NCBI RefSeq assembly: GCF_003688595.1
Contig: NZ_RCWT01000010.1
Location: 819,040 to 883,039, forward strand
Direction of reading: 5' to 3'
DNA: 64,000 nucleotides
From: Sphingomonas sp. PP-F2F-G114-C0414
GTDB taxonomy: Bacteria > Pseudomonadota > Alphaproteobacteria > Sphingomonadales > Sphingomonadaceae
A program made the translations under genes and the position numbers. Shown one piece after another: positions 18,657 to 28,832 of the stretch. Each line of letters starts with the position of its first letter. Position 1 is the first letter of the stretch. Below the pieces are notes generated by a model. The model saw only the letters and a program-made list of their open reading frames with translations. It made no database searches and was not told the origin of the DNA.

Positions 18657-20312
18657 TTACGCCTCGGTCTTGGTCGGAGCCTTCTTCGCGCGCGGCTTCT
18701 TCACCGGTGCGTCGGCAGCTTCGGTGCCCTCTGCGTTCTCGGCAGCGACCGGCGACGACTCCGTCACGGCCGTCTCCGCTTCGACCGGAGCCGCCTTCTT
18801 CTTGGCGGGCGCCTTCTTCGCAGGCTTGGCCTCTTCCGTCGCGTCCGAAGCCGGTGCCTCGTCCGTCACGGCGTCATCCGAAGCAGCCTCGTCCGAAGCT
18901 GGCTTGGCCTTCTTGGCCGCGGCCTTCTTCTTCGGCTTGTGGTTGTCGTGGTCATGCGTGTGCGTGCCGCTGGCGAACCCGTCCTCGCTCTCGATCGCGG
19001 CTTCCAGCTCCTCGCGCGTGGCTTCGCGGTCGGTGATCTCGGCCTTCTCGAACAGGAAGTCGACGACCTTGTCCTCGTACAGCGGCGCACGCAGCTGGGC
19101 AGCCGCCATCGGCTCCTGCTGGACGTACTGCATGAACTGCTGGCGCTGCTCGGCGGGATATTGCTGCGCTGCCTGGGCGAGCAGACGCTGCATTTCCTGG
19201 TTCGAAACCTCGACGCCGTTCGCCTGGCCGATCTCGGACAGGAGCAGACCCAGACGCACGCGACGCTCGGCGATCTTGCGGTAATCGTCGCGCTCGCCTT
19301 CCATCTCGGCCATCGCGGCCTCGGGATCGGCCTCGTGCGTGGCTTCGTGCTGGAGCTGCGACCAGATCTGGTTGAACTCGGCCTCGACCATCGACGGCGG
19401 CACTTCGAAGTCATGCCCCTCGGCGAGCTGGTCGAGCAGCTTGCGCTTCATGTGCGTGCGCGTGAGACCGTTATGCTCCTGCTCGATCTGACCCTTGAGC
19501 AGGCCCGTGAGCTGCTCCAGGCTCTCGAGACCGAGCGACTTGGCCAGATCCTCGTCGATCTTGCTCTCGCCCGCGGTCTTCACCGACTTGACGGTGATGT
19601 CGAACGTCGCCGGCTGGCCTGCGAGCGACTTCTCCTGATACTCCTCGGGGAAGGTCACGTTCAGGACCTTGTCGTCGCCGGTCTTCACGCCGACGAGCTG
19701 ATCCTCGAAGCCGGGGATGAGACGCCCCGAACCGAGCTCGACGCCCATGTCGGTGCCCGTGCCGCCCTCGAACGCGACGCCGTCGGCGGTCTTGCCGACG
19801 AAGTCGACGGTGACGAGATCGCCCATCTTGGCGACATAATCGTCAGCCGCGTCGTCCCACTTCTTCTGCTGGTCGGCGAACTTTTGGAGCTGCTCGGTCA
19901 CAGCGTCGTCGGCGACGGGCACGGTCAGGCGCTCGAGCTTCAGGCCGTCGATCGCCGGTGCCGGAACCTGCGGGAGGACCTCCATCTCGACCTTGACCAC
20001 GGCGTCCTTGCCGAGATCATAGCCGTCTTCGAGCTCGACCGAAGGCTGCATCGCGGGGCGAAGCTGCTTCTCGGCGACGAGCGTCTGGACGCTCTCCTGG
20101 ATCGCCGCGTTCAGCGCGTCCTGCGTCAGCGCCGGGCCGTGCATCTTGCGGATGAGGTTCGCCGGCACCTTGCCCGGACGGAAGCCCGGCATCTTCATCT
20201 GCGGCGCGAGGCGCTTCAGCTCGACATCGACCTTGGCATCGATATCCTTCGCGGTGATGGTGAGCGTAAAGGCGCGCTTGAGGCCCTCGTTCAACGTCTC
20301 GACAGTCTGCAT
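18657..20312 (-). CDS. tig: Trigger factor chaperone with long C-terminal tail
   Basis: A 551-residue ribosome-associated chaperone and peptidyl-prolyl isomerase. The ribosome-binding signature PGFRPGKVPANLIRK lies near residue 45; the FKBP-like domain follows (GDLVTVDFVGKTADG, residues about 160-245), then the helical C-domain. The usual protein ends near residue 435-450. Here about 110 more residues follow, beginning with the His/Asp run HTHDHDNHKPKKK and continuing as Ala/Lys/Glu low-complexity sequence (AKKAKPASDEAASDDAV). The ATG at 20312 was chosen because the upstream extension overlaps tRNA-Leu. Confidence 0.96.
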   Translation of the reverse strand: MQTVETLNEGLKRAFTLTITAKDIDAKVDVELKRLAPQMKMPGFRPGKVPANLIRKMHGPALTQDALNAAIQESVQTLVAEKQLRPAMQPSVELEDGYDLGKDAVVKVEMEVLPQVPAPAIDGLKLERLTVPVADDAVTEQLQKFADQQKKWDDAADDYVAKMGDLVTVDFVGKTADGVAFEGGTGTDMGVELGSGRLIPGFEDQLVGVKTGDDKVLNVTFPEEYQEKSLAGQPATFDITVKSVKTAGESKIDEDLAKSLGLESLEQLTGLLKGQIEQEHNGLTRTHMKRKLLDQLAEGHDFEVPPSMVEAEFNQIWSQLQHEATHEADPEAAMAEMEGERDDYRKIAERRVRLGLLLSEIGQANGVEVSNQEMQRLLAQAAQQYPAEQRQQFMQYVQQEPMAAAQLRAPLYEDKVVDFLFEKAEITDREATREELEAAIESEDGFASGTHTHDHDNHKPKKKAAAKKAKPASDEAASDDAVTDEAPASDATEEAKPAKKAPAKKKAAPVEAETAVTESSPVAAENAEGTEAADAPVKKPRAKKAPTKTEA

Positions 20313-20380
20313 GTCCGGCCTTTGTCTAAAAGAGCATTCAGGATAATTCTTCGGGCGGTCGCCTCGCCTGCGCGGCGGGC

Positions 20381-20465
20381 TGGTGCGGGCGAAGGGACTC
20401 GAACCCCCACATCTTGCGATACTTGGACCTAAACCAAGCGCGTCTACCAGTTCCGCCACGCCCGC
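20381..20465 (-). tRNA. tRNA-Leu (TAG anticodon)
   Basis: An 85-base class II tRNA: acceptor GCGGGCG/CGCCCGC, anticodon stem CTTGG/CCAAG around TTTAGGT (anticodon TAG, reads CUA/CUG), a variable arm, T-loop GGTTCGAGTCC, and encoded CCA. Confidence 0.97.
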
Positions 20466-20586
20466 ACAGGACATCGCCGTAGCGGGCGCGTCTATACCAA
20501 CGTTGCATGCGGGGGCAAGCACATAGGCAACTCCCAACGCAACCGCGCTCGATTACAGGCGTTGAACATCCAGAAGGAGAGACATC

Positions 20587-20742
20587 ATGGCTACCCAACC
20601 CCCGGCAGAATTCCCGACCCCGACGTCGCCCGTCGAGCCGACCGCGCCGCCGCCCGAGTTCAATCCGCCCGCGCCGGACATCGACGTGCCAGCGCCTGGA
20701 ACGCCGTCGAACGATCCCGCACCCGTCCAGCCGGAGTTTTGA
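20587..20742 (+). CDS. Small proline-rich protein
   Basis: A 51-residue protein beginning MATQPPAEFPTPTSP, more than one third proline, ending PVQPEF. A good ribosome site (AAGGAGAG) lies just before the ATG at 20587. No signal peptide. The next gene starts two bases after its stop, suggesting a two-gene operon. Probably disordered; function unknown. Confidence 0.6.
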   Translation: MATQPPAEFPTPTSPVEPTAPPPEFNPPAPDIDVPAPGTPSNDPAPVQPEF

Positions 20743-20744
20743 GC

Positions 20745-20963
20745 GTGAGCGATCCGCATTCCGGCACGAACCCCGAAACGCTCCCCGACGATCGTGACGA
20801 GGACACTCGCAGCGATATCGAACAGGCGGTTGAGTCGCGCTCCGACGCGGTCGAGCGCGGCGAAGGCGGCGACGAGCCCGAGACGTTCACGGACAGCGGC
20901 CTGCATGATGGCGTCGGTGGCACCGGTGGTGTCGTCAAGAACCAGGACGACGACGCGCAGTAA
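20745..20963 (+). CDS. Small acidic protein of unknown function
   Basis: A 72-residue, strongly acidic, probably disordered protein (GTG start; SDPHSGTNPETLPDDRDEDT, later ESRSDAVERGEGGDEPETF, ending KNQDDDAQ). The GTG follows the stop of the proline-rich gene by two bases, which supports coupling. No known family recognised. Confidence 0.6.
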   Translation: MSDPHSGTNPETLPDDRDEDTRSDIEQAVESRSDAVERGEGGDEPETFTDSGLHDGVGGTGGVVKNQDDDAQ

Positions 20964-20966
20964 GCG

Positions 20967-21599
20967 TCACGAGGACGGCAGATGGTGGTCGGTGCGATAC
21001 GCATCGACCGCCATCAACAGACCGGCGATTTCCGCCATCGAGAGTAGGAACGAGCGTTCACCGCCGTTTTGCGCCGATATCTTGAATGGCCATGACGGTG
21101 TTCCCTCACCCGCATACAGTTTGGCATTAGCATTCAATAGTGGCGCGGCGATCGCAAATCCGATGGTCTCGGACCTCAGGCAGGCAAAGCCCCTCGAACA
21201 TGATGCCCTCACGCGCGCAATCCGTTGCGTCGCGACTGCGCGCGGCCCCGCGGGCGTTGCATAATTGGCTGTATTCCAGTTCGCCCAACCATAGTCGCGA
21301 TACCGTATCCTGACATACGCCTGATACGAGGCCCGGCCCGTGGTCTTGTCGATAAAGGCCCGAAGAAAGACATCATCGAGCGCGGGCCCCAGCAACGGCT
21401 TTCGCTCGACGAACCCGTTCGCCGTGGTGATCGTCGCGACGGTGTCCAGAGCGTCGTCCTGGAGCGTCGTTCGGGCCTGGAATTGCGCCGGCGTCATCGC
21501 CGCAAGCCGCCGCTCGCCACTCGACCGGCTTGATGCAGCCGACGCCTGACCGATGACGAGCGTCAGGATCGCGACCGTTATTCTCCATCTGATCGCCAT
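20967..21599 (-). CDS. Exported hypothetical protein
   Basis: A 210-residue protein whose N-terminus (MAIRWRITVAILTLVIGQASA) is a Sec signal peptide with an AXA-type cleavage site. The mature part includes two cysteines (SCSRGFACLRS) that may form a disulfide, and aromatic patches (YVRIRYRDYGWANWN). No family recognised. It is divergent from the aspartic protease gene. Base composition looks lower in GC than nearby housekeeping genes. Confidence 0.65.
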   Translation of the reverse strand: MAIRWRITVAILTLVIGQASAASSRSSGERRLAAMTPAQFQARTTLQDDALDTVATITTANGFVERKPLLGPALDDVFLRAFIDKTTGRASYQAYVRIRYRDYGWANWNTANYATPAGPRAVATQRIARVRASCSRGFACLRSETIGFAIAAPLLNANAKLYAGEGTPSWPFKISAQNGGERSFLLSMAEIAGLLMAVDAYRTDHHLPSS

Positions 21600-21618
21600 C
21601 TGCCGCCTCCCCGTCTCA

Positions 21619-22410
21619 GTGAAGCGCGTTCGACTTACATGCGCAATCCGCGGGGACGGCAATTCGGCCAGTTTCGGATCGGTCCTTTTTCGAGCATCGT
21701 TCGCCCATGCGTCGGTCAGCACCGATACAGGTTGCCGCGACTACGCTAAGATACTGCATTCACCTCTGTTTCAGGACCCGTCGATCTTCACGCTGCCCAA
21801 CCCCAGCCAACCGCACACGCTGTATGTTGCACTCGGCATCGCCGTCGTCGTGCTCGTCGTCGCGCAGCGCATTCCGATCGTGCGGACGCTGGTGAATATC
21901 GGCATGACGCTCGTGCTGGTCGGCTTGCTGTTCGTCGCGGTCGACCAGCGGCGCCAGTTCGACCCGTATGTCGGCAAGATCGCCCGTTTCCTCAATATCG
22001 AGGACCAGCAGGTGGTCGGTGGCGAGGTCCGTATCCGAATGTCGCCGGACGGCCATTTCTGGGCGCGCGCGACGATCGACGGGGTCAGCCGTCGCCTGCT
22101 GATCGATAGCGGCGCGACGATCACCGCGATTTCGGAACAGACGGCGGACGCTGCGGGGATCGACGCGCGGGTCGGCGTGGTGCCGATGGTTTTGCAGACC
22201 GCCAACGGGTCGATCGCGGCGAAGACGGGGACGATCGCGAGCTTGCGCCTCGGTGCGATCGTTGCGCGGGATTTGCAGGTGGTGGTTTCGCCGGCGTTTG
22301 GCGAGACGAACGTGCTGGGGATGAATTTCCTGTCGCGGCTGGCGTCGTGGCGGGTGGAGGAGAACACGCTGATCCTGGTGCCGCATCATCCGCAGAAGGT
22401 GGACGCGTAA
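21619..22410 (+). CDS. Membrane-anchored retropepsin-like aspartic protease
   Basis: The recognisable protein begins around FQDPSIFTLPNPSQP, followed by two membrane segments (VALGIAVVVLVVA and NIGMTLVLVGLLFVAV), a linker and a single retropepsin-like domain with the active-site triad sequence LLIDSGATITAIS and the flap/psi-loop region LGMNFLSRL. One catalytic aspartate per chain implies a dimer, in the periplasm. The start is uncertain: GTG at 21619 is annotated, ATG at 21553 is possible, and neither has a good ribosome site. Confidence 0.8.
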   Translation: MKRVRLTCAIRGDGNSASFGSVLFRASFAHASVSTDTGCRDYAKILHSPLFQDPSIFTLPNPSQPHTLYVALGIAVVVLVVAQRIPIVRTLVNIGMTLVLVGLLFVAVDQRRQFDPYVGKIARFLNIEDQQVVGGEVRIRMSPDGHFWARATIDGVSRRLLIDSGATITAISEQTADAAGIDARVGVVPMVLQTANGSIAAKTGTIASLRLGAIVARDLQVVVSPAFGETNVLGMNFLSRLASWRVEENTLILVPHHPQKVDA

Positions 22411-22428
22411 GGCTGCCTCCATACACAA

Positions 22429-22532
22429 CCACCCCGGCGAAGGCCGGGGCCCAATTGGAAAGGTTGCAGTAACGAAGCGCTGCTCACCGTTATCACCGTC
22501 CCCCAATTGGGCCCCGGCCTTCGCCGGGGTGG
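22429..22532. repeat. REP-like inverted repeat, family A copy 2
   Basis: Arms CCACCCCGGCGAAGGCCGGG and complement, 100 bases apart, same layout as 1301-1404. Confidence 0.85.
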
Positions 22533-22566
22533 GTGCGTTGGAGGCGGGCGAACTACACTTCTGCTA

Positions 22567-22646
22567 GTTCCCTCGCGAACGCGGGGGCCCAGGAATCAAG
22601 CAGCGCTGCGTTTCGTTACCCTTGACTCCCGCCATCGCGGGAGAAC
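22567..22646. repeat. REP-like repeat, family B diverged copy
   Basis: Arms GTTCCCTCGCGAACGCGGGG and CTCCCGCCATCGCGGGAGAAC, about 45 bases apart; layout as at 11632. Confidence 0.65.
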
Positions 22647-22697
22647 GGACATGGGCGGGAAACCGGTAGGTGCGGGAGAGCGAGGAAGACGGTAGCC

Positions 22698-24179
22698 TTA
22701 GGAAGCCACCGACTCCCCGAGCATCCCCTTCAGCACCTCATTCACGACAGCAGGGTTAGCCTTCCCCCCCATCGCCTTCATCGTCTGCCCGACGAAGAAC
22801 CCGAACAGCTTGTCCTTGCCGCCGCGGTAATCCGCAACCTTGTCCGCGTTCGCCGCCATCACCTCGGCGATCACGGCCTCGATCGCGCCGGTATCGCTGG
22901 TCTGCTTCAACCCGCGATCCTCGACGACCTTCGCCGCGCCGTCGCCGGTCTCGAGCATCACCTCGAACACCTGCTTGGCGAGACTACCCGACAGTGTGCC
23001 GTCGGCGATCAGCCCCAGCAATTCCGCCGCCTGAGCCGGCGACACCGGCGAGTTCTCGATGTCCTTGCCGGTCCGGTTCAGCGCGCCGAACAGTTCCGAC
23101 GTCGTCCAGTTCGCCGCCGCCGCCGGCTTCGCGCCCGCGTCCAGCAACGCATCGAACCACCGCGCCGCCTCGACTTCGGCAGTCAGCACCGTCGCCTGAT
23201 ACGCGGTAATCCCGAGCGCCTCGTATCGAGCCCGCTTCGCATCCGGCAGCTCCGGCAACGACGCACGGCACTCGGCGAGGAACGCGTCGTCGAGCACCAG
23301 CGGCAACAAATCGGGATCGGGGAAGTAGCGGTAATCATGCGCGTCTTCCTTCGATCGCATCGAGCGTGTCTCGTTGCGATCGGGATCGTAGAGCCGCGTC
23401 TCCTGCTGGATCTTGCCACCGGCCTCGAGCACCTCGACCTGACGCTTGGCCTCCTGCTCGACCACCGCCATCACGAAGCGCACCGAATTGACGTTCTTCG
23501 TCTCGGTCCGCGTGCCGAGCTCGTCGCCGGGCTTGCGCACGCTGACGTTGACGTCGGCGCGCATCGAGCCCTCTTCCATGTTGCCGTCGCACGAGCCTAC
23601 ATAGCGCAGGATCGATCGCAGCTTTCGCAGGTAAGCCCCTGTTTCCGCTGGCGATGCCAGATCGGGCTTCGACACGATCTCCATCAGCGCGACGCCCGAC
23701 CGGTTGAGGTCGACATACGACTGGGTCGGATGCTGGTCGTGCATCAGCTTGCCCGCATCCTGCTCGACATGGATGCGCTCGACGCCGATCCGCTTGCCCG
23801 CGGCATCCGGATTCTTCTCGTCGAGGCTGATGTCGATCGCGCCCTCACCGACGATCGGATGATAGAGCTGGCTGATCTGATAGCCCTGCGGCAGATCGGC
23901 GTAGAAATAGTTCTTCCGGTCGAACCGCGACCATTTGTTGATCTGCGCCTCGATCGCCATGCCGGTGCGGACCGCCTGGCGGATGCACTCGCGGTTCGGC
24001 ACCGGCAGCATGCCCGGCATCGCCGCGTCGACCAGCGACACCTGCGTGTTGGGCTCCGCGCCGAACGCGGTTGCCGCGCCTGAGAAGAGCTTGGCGTTCG
24101 ACGTCACCTGCGCGTGCACTTCGAGGCCAACCACGACCTCCCACTCGCCGGTTTCGCCCTGGATCCTGTAATCGCTCAT
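22698..24179 (-). CDS. gatB: Asp/Glu-tRNA amidotransferase subunit B
   Basis: A 493-residue subunit of GatCAB, which turns misacylated Glu-tRNA(Gln) and Asp-tRNA(Asn) into the correct aminoacyl-tRNAs. It binds tRNA and provides the kinase step. Family signature [11 protein letters not shown] at the N-terminus, the metal-site region and KNVNSVRF, then a C-terminal YqeY/tail domain ([16 protein letters not shown]). The start follows the gatA stop by one base. Confidence 0.97.
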   Translation of the reverse strand: MSDYRIQGETGEWEVVVGLEVHAQVTSNAKLFSGAATAFGAEPNTQVSLVDAAMPGMLPVPNRECIRQAVRTGMAIEAQINKWSRFDRKNYFYADLPQGYQISQLYHPIVGEGAIDISLDEKNPDAAGKRIGVERIHVEQDAGKLMHDQHPTQSYVDLNRSGVALMEIVSKPDLASPAETGAYLRKLRSILRYVGSCDGNMEEGSMRADVNVSVRKPGDELGTRTETKNVNSVRFVMAVVEQEAKRQVEVLEAGGKIQQETRLYDPDRNETRSMRSKEDAHDYRYFPDPDLLPLVLDDAFLAECRASLPELPDAKRARYEALGITAYQATVLTAEVEAARWFDALLDAGAKPAAAANWTTSELFGALNRTGKDIENSPVSPAQAAELLGLIADGTLSGSLAKQVFEVMLETGDGAAKVVEDRGLKQTSDTGAIEAVIAEVMAANADKVADYRGGKDKLFGFFVGQTMKAMGGKANPAVVNEVLKGMLGESVAS

Positions 24180-24180
24180 G

Positions 24181-25665
24181 TTACCACCAAGCCTCTGGTC
24201 GCGCGGTAAATCCTGCTCGCTGTTCGATCGCGAGCCCTGCGTTCAGCACGCCTTGCTCGTCGAGCGGCTTGCCGATGATCTGAAGCCCGAGCGGCAGACC
24301 CTGCTTGTCGAGCCCACCCGGTACCGACATCGCCGGCAACCCCGCGAGCGAAGACGGCACGGTGAAGACGTCGTTCAGATACATCGCGATCGGATCGGCC
24401 GACTTCTCGCCGAGCGCGAACGCCGCCGAGGGTGCGGTCGGCGTCAGCAGCACGTCGCACGTCTCCCAAGCCCGCGCGAAATCGCGCGCGATCAGCGTCC
24501 GGACTTTCTGCGCCTGCGTGTAATACGCGTCGTAGAAACCGGCCGAGAGCACGTAGGTGCCGATCATGATGCGGCGCTTCACCTCGGGGCCGAAACCGTC
24601 GGCGCGCGTCGCGGCGTACATGTCCTGCAAGCCGGCACCCGTCGGCAGGTCGCGGATCCCGTAGCGGACGCCGTCATAGCGCGCGAGGTTCGACGACGCT
24701 TCGGCGGGTGCGATGATGTAATAAGCGGGCAGCGCGTATTTGGTGTGCGGGAGCGAGACCTCGACGATCGTCGCGCCGGCATCCTTCATCCAGTCGATGC
24801 CCTGCTGCCAGAGCGCCTCGATCTCCTCGGGCATCCCGTCGACGCGATATTCCTTGGGAATACCGACGCGCAGGCCGTTGAGATTGCCGGACAAACCCGC
24901 TTCCCACTTCGGCACGTCGAGCTGCAACGAGGTGCCGTCCTTCGAATCGAATCCGGCCATCGCCTCCAGCAGGATCGCGCAGTCCTTGACGTCGCGTGCC
25001 ATCGGCCCCGCCTGGTCGAGCGACGAGGCGAACGCGATCGTCCCCCAGCGCGAGCAGCGGCCATAGGTCGGCTTGATGCCGGAGATGCCGGTGAACGCGG
25101 CGGGCTGGCGGATCGAGCCGCCGGTGTCGGTACCAGTCGCGCCGGGGCAAAGCCGTGCGGCGACTGCCGACGACGAGCCACCCGAAGACCCGCCGGGGGC
25201 TAGCGAAGCATTACCGCCGTCGTTGCGCTTCCAAGGCGAGATCACGTTGCCGAACGCTGACGTTTCGTTCGACGAGCCCATCGCGAACTGGTCCATGTTC
25301 AGCTTGCCGAGCATCCCCGCGCCCGCGTCCCACAGGTTCTGCGAGACGGTCGATTCGTAGGTCGGCGTGAAGCCTTCGAGGATGTGGCTCGCCGCGGTCG
25401 TGGTGACGCCCTTGGTGCAGAACAGGTCCTTCATGCCGATCGGCACGCCGGCCAGCGGCTTGAGCGTCTCGCCGGCTGCGCGCGCGGTGTCGGCAGCAGT
25501 GGCGGCGGCGATCGCGTGCTCGGGCGTCTCGACAAGAAACGCGTTCAACGCCTTGGCCTGGCTCACCTTTACGATGAATGCATCAGCAACTTCGCGCGCC
25601 TTGAAGCTGCCATCGCGGACGCCGTCGCGGATGCCTGCGATCCCGAAATCTGTGAGGTCGGTCAT
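24181..25665 (-). CDS. gatA: Asp/Glu-tRNA amidotransferase subunit A
   Basis: A 494-residue amidase subunit that releases ammonia from glutamine. The Ser-cisSer-Lys catalytic set is visible: Lys in [14 protein letters not shown] and the serines in the amidase signature [13 protein letters not shown]. The ATG at 25665 overlaps the gatC stop by one base (TAATG); the much longer upstream frame is a shadow of gatC. Confidence 0.98.
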   Translation of the reverse strand: MTDLTDFGIAGIRDGVRDGSFKAREVADAFIVKVSQAKALNAFLVETPEHAIAAATAADTARAAGETLKPLAGVPIGMKDLFCTKGVTTTAASHILEGFTPTYESTVSQNLWDAGAGMLGKLNMDQFAMGSSNETSAFGNVISPWKRNDGGNASLAPGGSSGGSSSAVAARLCPGATGTDTGGSIRQPAAFTGISGIKPTYGRCSRWGTIAFASSLDQAGPMARDVKDCAILLEAMAGFDSKDGTSLQLDVPKWEAGLSGNLNGLRVGIPKEYRVDGMPEEIEALWQQGIDWMKDAGATIVEVSLPHTKYALPAYYIIAPAEASSNLARYDGVRYGIRDLPTGAGLQDMYAATRADGFGPEVKRRIMIGTYVLSAGFYDAYYTQAQKVRTLIARDFARAWETCDVLLTPTAPSAAFALGEKSADPIAMYLNDVFTVPSSLAGLPAMSVPGGLDKQGLPLGLQIIGKPLDEQGVLNAGLAIEQRAGFTARPEAWW

Positions 25666-25967
25666 TATTCGATCACCTTCGGCACGGCGAAGAAACCATG
25701 CTCTGCCACCGGGGCATTGGCCAAGACCTGCTCGCGGATCCCGCCGCCGGTCAGCGGGTCGGCGTTGACGACGTCGTCGCGCAGCCGCAGCGTGTTGGGG
25801 ATGACGGCGGTCATCGGCTCGATACCGGTCGTGTCGACCTCTTCGAGCATCTCGATCCAGCCAAGGATGTTTCCGAGTTCCGGCGCCATGCGGGCGGCGT
25901 CCTCGTCGGTGATCGCGATGCGCGCAAGGCTCGCGATCCGCTTCACGGTTGCAGTATCTACGGACAT
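25665..25967 (-). CDS. gatC: Asp/Glu-tRNA amidotransferase subunit C
   Basis: A 100-residue protein that wraps the GatA-GatB interface. Typical GatC start [17 protein letters not shown] and central [13 protein letters not shown]. First gene of gatC-gatA-gatB, overlapping gatA by one base. Confidence 0.97.
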   Translation of the reverse strand: MSVDTATVKRIASLARIAITDEDAARMAPELGNILGWIEMLEEVDTTGIEPMTAVIPNTLRLRDDVVNADPLTGGGIREQVLANAPVAEHGFFAVPKVIE

Positions 25968-26007
25968 GGGCTGCGGCTAGCACCGGGCGCGCAGGCGGCG
26001 CAACACC

Positions 26008-26043
26008 CTTCGTGTTCCCCCGCGGAGGCGGGGGAACACGAAG
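26008..26043. repeat. Perfect 16-bp hairpin, family B-related
   Basis: CTTCGTGTTCCCCCGC and its exact complement, separated by GGAG. It lies between the divergent gatC and DUF3089 genes, where a terminator is not needed, so it is more likely a repeat remnant or a regulatory hairpin. Confidence 0.75.
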
Positions 26044-26109
26044 GTGCGCGATTGCAACGGCGGCGCGCATACGGCACGGGAGCCGGACCGCCTGCACGGA
26101 AGGTCCCGC

Positions 26110-27216
26110 TTGGCCCGCAAGTTTCTCTATTTCGTCGCCGCGATGATCGTCCTCGCGATCGCCGCCCTGCTCGCCTACCGCCTGTTCGGCACGCAGTTGA
26201 TGCGCGCGGTGATGGTCCCTAGCGAGACGTTCCAGGCGCAACGCGAAGCCCCGCGCAACATCTACGCACGGAAGATCATGTGGCTCGCGCGGCCCAATGC
26301 GCCCGGCAATCCCGCACTCTGGACGCCCCCCGGCTACACGCCCGGCAAGCGCGGCACGGGCGCGGCGATCTTCTTCATCCACCCGACGTCGTACATCAAC
26401 CGCGACCACTGGAACGCGCCGATCGACGATCCCGAGACCAACGCGCGAGCGGAGTTGTTCCTGCGCGGGCAGGCCAGCGCGTTCAACGAGGCCGGCGACA
26501 TCTGGGCGCCACGCTACCGCCAGGCGACGTTCGGTGCATTCCTGACCAGCGTCGCGGACAGCGAACGCGCGCTGGCGCTAGCATACGGCGACGTCTCCGC
26601 GGCGTTCGACCGCTTCCTCAAGGAAGCCGGCCCGAAGCGCCCGATCATCCTCGCCGGGCATAGCCAGGGCGCATTGCATCTCACCCGCCTGCTTCGCGAC
26701 CGCATCGCGACCGACCCGAAGCTGAAGGCACGGATCGTGGCGGCGTATGTCGTCGGCTGGCCCGTCTCGCGCACAACCGATCTGCCGAAGATGGGCCTCC
26801 CCGAATGTCGCGTACCGGATCAGACCAACTGCATCCTGTCGTGGGAAAGTTTCGCCGAGCCCGCCGACCCCTCGCTGATCGTCGACGCGTACGACCAGAC
26901 CACCGGCTTCAACGGCCAGCCGCGCAAGGGCACGCCGATGGTCTGCACCAACCCGCTGACCGGCACCGCCGACGCCGCAGCACCCGCCATCGCCAACCTC
27001 GGCACGCTCGTACCATCAGCCGACCTGACGACCGCGACGATCGCGATCGGCAGCGTGCCCGCACGCTGCGCCGACCGCGGCTTCCTGCTGATCGGCGAGG
27101 GCCCGAACCTCGGGCCGTACGTGCTGCCCGGCAACAATTACCACGTCTACGACTACAGCCTGTTCTGGGCGAACATCCGCGCCGACGCCAACCGCCGCCT
27201 GAAGGCTTTCAAATGA
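26110..27216 (+). CDS. DUF3089 family alpha/beta hydrolase, membrane-anchored
   Basis: A 368-residue protein with an N-terminal membrane anchor ([21 protein letters not shown]) and a hydrolase domain. The nucleophile elbow GHSQGA and the oxyanion region [18 protein letters not shown] are typical of DUF3089, annotated as lysophospholipase-like. The TTG at 26110 after GGAAGG is preferred; the ATG at 26044 adds a poorly conserved stretch. Its stop overlaps the ruvX start by four bases. Substrate unknown; likely lipid or ester, outside the cytoplasm. Confidence 0.85.
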   Translation: MARKFLYFVAAMIVLAIAALLAYRLFGTQLMRAVMVPSETFQAQREAPRNIYARKIMWLARPNAPGNPALWTPPGYTPGKRGTGAAIFFIHPTSYINRDHWNAPIDDPETNARAELFLRGQASAFNEAGDIWAPRYRQATFGAFLTSVADSERALALAYGDVSAAFDRFLKEAGPKRPIILAGHSQGALHLTRLLRDRIATDPKLKARIVAAYVVGWPVSRTTDLPKMGLPECRVPDQTNCILSWESFAEPADPSLIVDAYDQTTGFNGQPRKGTPMVCTNPLTGTADAAAPAIANLGTLVPSADLTTATIAIGSVPARCADRGFLLIGEGPNLGPYVLPGNNYHVYDYSLFWANIRADANRRLKAFK

Positions 27217-27680
27217 TCACGCTCTCCGCCGCGCAGTTCCGCGATGCGCTCCCGAAAGGCGGACGCCTGATCGGTCTCGACGTCGGCACCAAGACGATCG
27301 GCACCGCGCTCTGCGACGCTGGCTGGAGCTTCGCGAGCCCCGCGCTCCTGATTCGCCGCACCAAGTTCCAGAAGGACAAGGCCGCGCTCGCCGAGATCAT
27401 CAAGGCGCAGGCGGTCGTCGGACTCGTCATTGGCCTGCCGATCAACCTCGACGGCAGCGAGAGCCCGCGCTCGCAATCGACGCGCGCGTTCGCGCAGAAC
27501 CTCAAGGACATGGGCCTGCCGATCCTGCTTCAGGACGAGCGCTGGTCGACCGTCGCGGTCACCCGCACGCTGATCGAACAGGACGCGAGTCGCGCCAAAC
27601 GCGCCGAACTCGTCGACAAGATGGCGGCGGCGTACATCCTCCAAGGCGCGATCGACGCACTGGTCACCGCGCAAATCTGA
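27213..27680 (+). CDS. ruvX: RuvX/YqgF putative Holliday junction resolvase
   Basis: A 155-residue RNase H-fold nuclease linked to pre-16S rRNA processing and recombination. Conserved blocks [13 protein letters not shown] (first Asp), [10 protein letters not shown] and [11 protein letters not shown], and a C-terminal [11 protein letters not shown]. Coupled to the DUF3089 gene by ATGA. Confidence 0.95.
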   Translation: MITLSAAQFRDALPKGGRLIGLDVGTKTIGTALCDAGWSFASPALLIRRTKFQKDKAALAEIIKAQAVVGLVIGLPINLDGSESPRSQSTRAFAQNLKDMGLPILLQDERWSTVAVTRTLIEQDASRAKRAELVDKMAAAYILQGAIDALVTAQI

Positions 27681-27689
27681 TACTCACCC

Positions 27690-27772
27690 GTCATCCTGAC
27701 GAAAGTCAGGATCCAGAGCCAAGAACGGCGCACTGCTAAGGCTCTGGATCCTGGGTCGACCCCAGGATGACG
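27690..27772. repeat. REP-like inverted repeat, family C copy 2
   Basis: GTCATCCTGACGAAAGTCAG followed by CCAGAGCC, then the complementary GGCTCTGGATCC and a GTCGACCC-type hairpin arm ending CAGGATGACGG. It sits between ruvX and pyrB. Confidence 0.85.
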
Positions 27773-27845
27773 GAGGGGACGGGCGAGACGTATCGTCATC
27801 GCCGCGCTTGCCCCCCGCCCCGCGCGCCACTATCCCGCAGCTTTA

Positions 27846-28832
27846 ATGCGAACCTCAGATCACCGCCCCGCCGCCCTCATCGAAGGCGGCGCCGTCTTTC
27901 CGCACCGGCATCTCACCGGCATCGACGGGCTTCAGCCACACGAGATCGCGTTCCTGCTCGACGAGGCGGAGACGTGGGTCGGCGCGAACCGGACGCATGC
28001 CACACCCGACAAGCGACTGGCAGGGCTTACCCAGATCAACGCGTTTTTCGAAAACAGCACGCGCACGCTCCTGTCGTTCGAGATCGCTGGCAAGCGGCTT
28101 GGCGCCGACGTCGTCAACATGCACGCCGCGCAGTCGAGCGTGAAGAAGGGCGAGACGCTGATCGATACCGCGATGACACTCAACGCGATGCGCGCCGACG
28201 TCATCGTCATCCGCCATATGTCGAGCGGCGCGGTGCGGTTGATCGCGGACAAGGTCGACTGCCCGGTGCTGAACGCGGGCGACGGGCGCCACGAGCATCC
28301 GACGCAGGCACTGCTCGACGCCTTGACGATCCGCCGTCGCAAGGGCGCGATCGCCGGGCAGCGCGTCGTGATCTGTGGCGATCTGCTGCACAGCCGCGTC
28401 GCGCGCTCGAACATCCTGGCGCTCACCGCGCTTGCCGCCGAGGTTCGCGTCTGCGCGCCCTCCACGCTGATGCCGCCGATGATCGAGCGGATGGGCGTCA
28501 CGGCGTTTACCGATTTCGACAAGGCCCTGGAGGGTGCGGACGTAGTGATGATGCTCCGGCTCCAGAACGAGCGGATGGATGGCGCCTACGTCCCCTCCAC
28601 GCGGGAATATCGGCTGCGCTACGGGCTGACGCTCGACCGGTTGGCGAAGGCGGCGCCCGATGCGCTGGTGATGCACCCCGGCCCGATGAACCGCAGCGTC
28701 GAGATCGACTCGGCGGTTGCCGATCACGCCCGCTCGGCGATCACCGAGCAGGTCGAGATGGGGGTGGCGGTCCGCATGGCGTGCCTTGATGTGCTGACCC
28801 GACGAGCGCGCGGCGTGGAGGGTTGGGCATGA
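27846..28832 (+). CDS. pyrB: Aspartate carbamoyltransferase catalytic chain
   Basis: A 328-residue enzyme that condenses carbamoyl phosphate and aspartate in pyrimidine synthesis. Carbamoyl-phosphate motif [13 protein letters not shown] and the 80s-loop Ser/Lys region ([10 protein letters not shown]), [17 protein letters not shown] and HPGPMNR are present. About 25 extra N-terminal residues ([15 protein letters not shown]) precede the usual start, as in class A ATCases that need a DHOase-like partner. It overlaps the next gene by four bases (ATGA), which encodes that partner. Confidence 0.97.
   Translation: MRTSDHRPAALIEGGAVFPHRHLTGIDGLQPHEIAFLLDEAETWVGANRTHATPDKRLAGLTQINAFFENSTRTLLSFEIAGKRLGADVVNMHAAQSSVKKGETLIDTAMTLNAMRADVIVIRHMSSGAVRLIADKVDCPVLNAGDGRHEHPTQALLDALTIRRRKGAIAGQRVVICGDLLHSRVARSNILALTALAAEVRVCAPSTLMPPMIERMGVTAFTDFDKALEGADVVMMLRLQNERMDGAYVPSTREYRLRYGLTLDRLAKAAPDALVMHPGPMNRSVEIDSAVADHARSAITEQVEMGVAVRMACLDVLTRRARGVEGWA

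Noticed and set aside
18648..20432. 594-codon plus-strand frame opposite trigger factor
   Set aside because: It covers the whole tig gene and tRNA-Leu in antisense; composition (Leu/Arg-rich) is that of a shadow frame.
24181..26409. 742-residue reading of GatA
   Set aside because: The extra N-terminal 248 codons are the complement frame of gatC and upstream DNA; the true GatA begins at the ATG overlapping the gatC stop.
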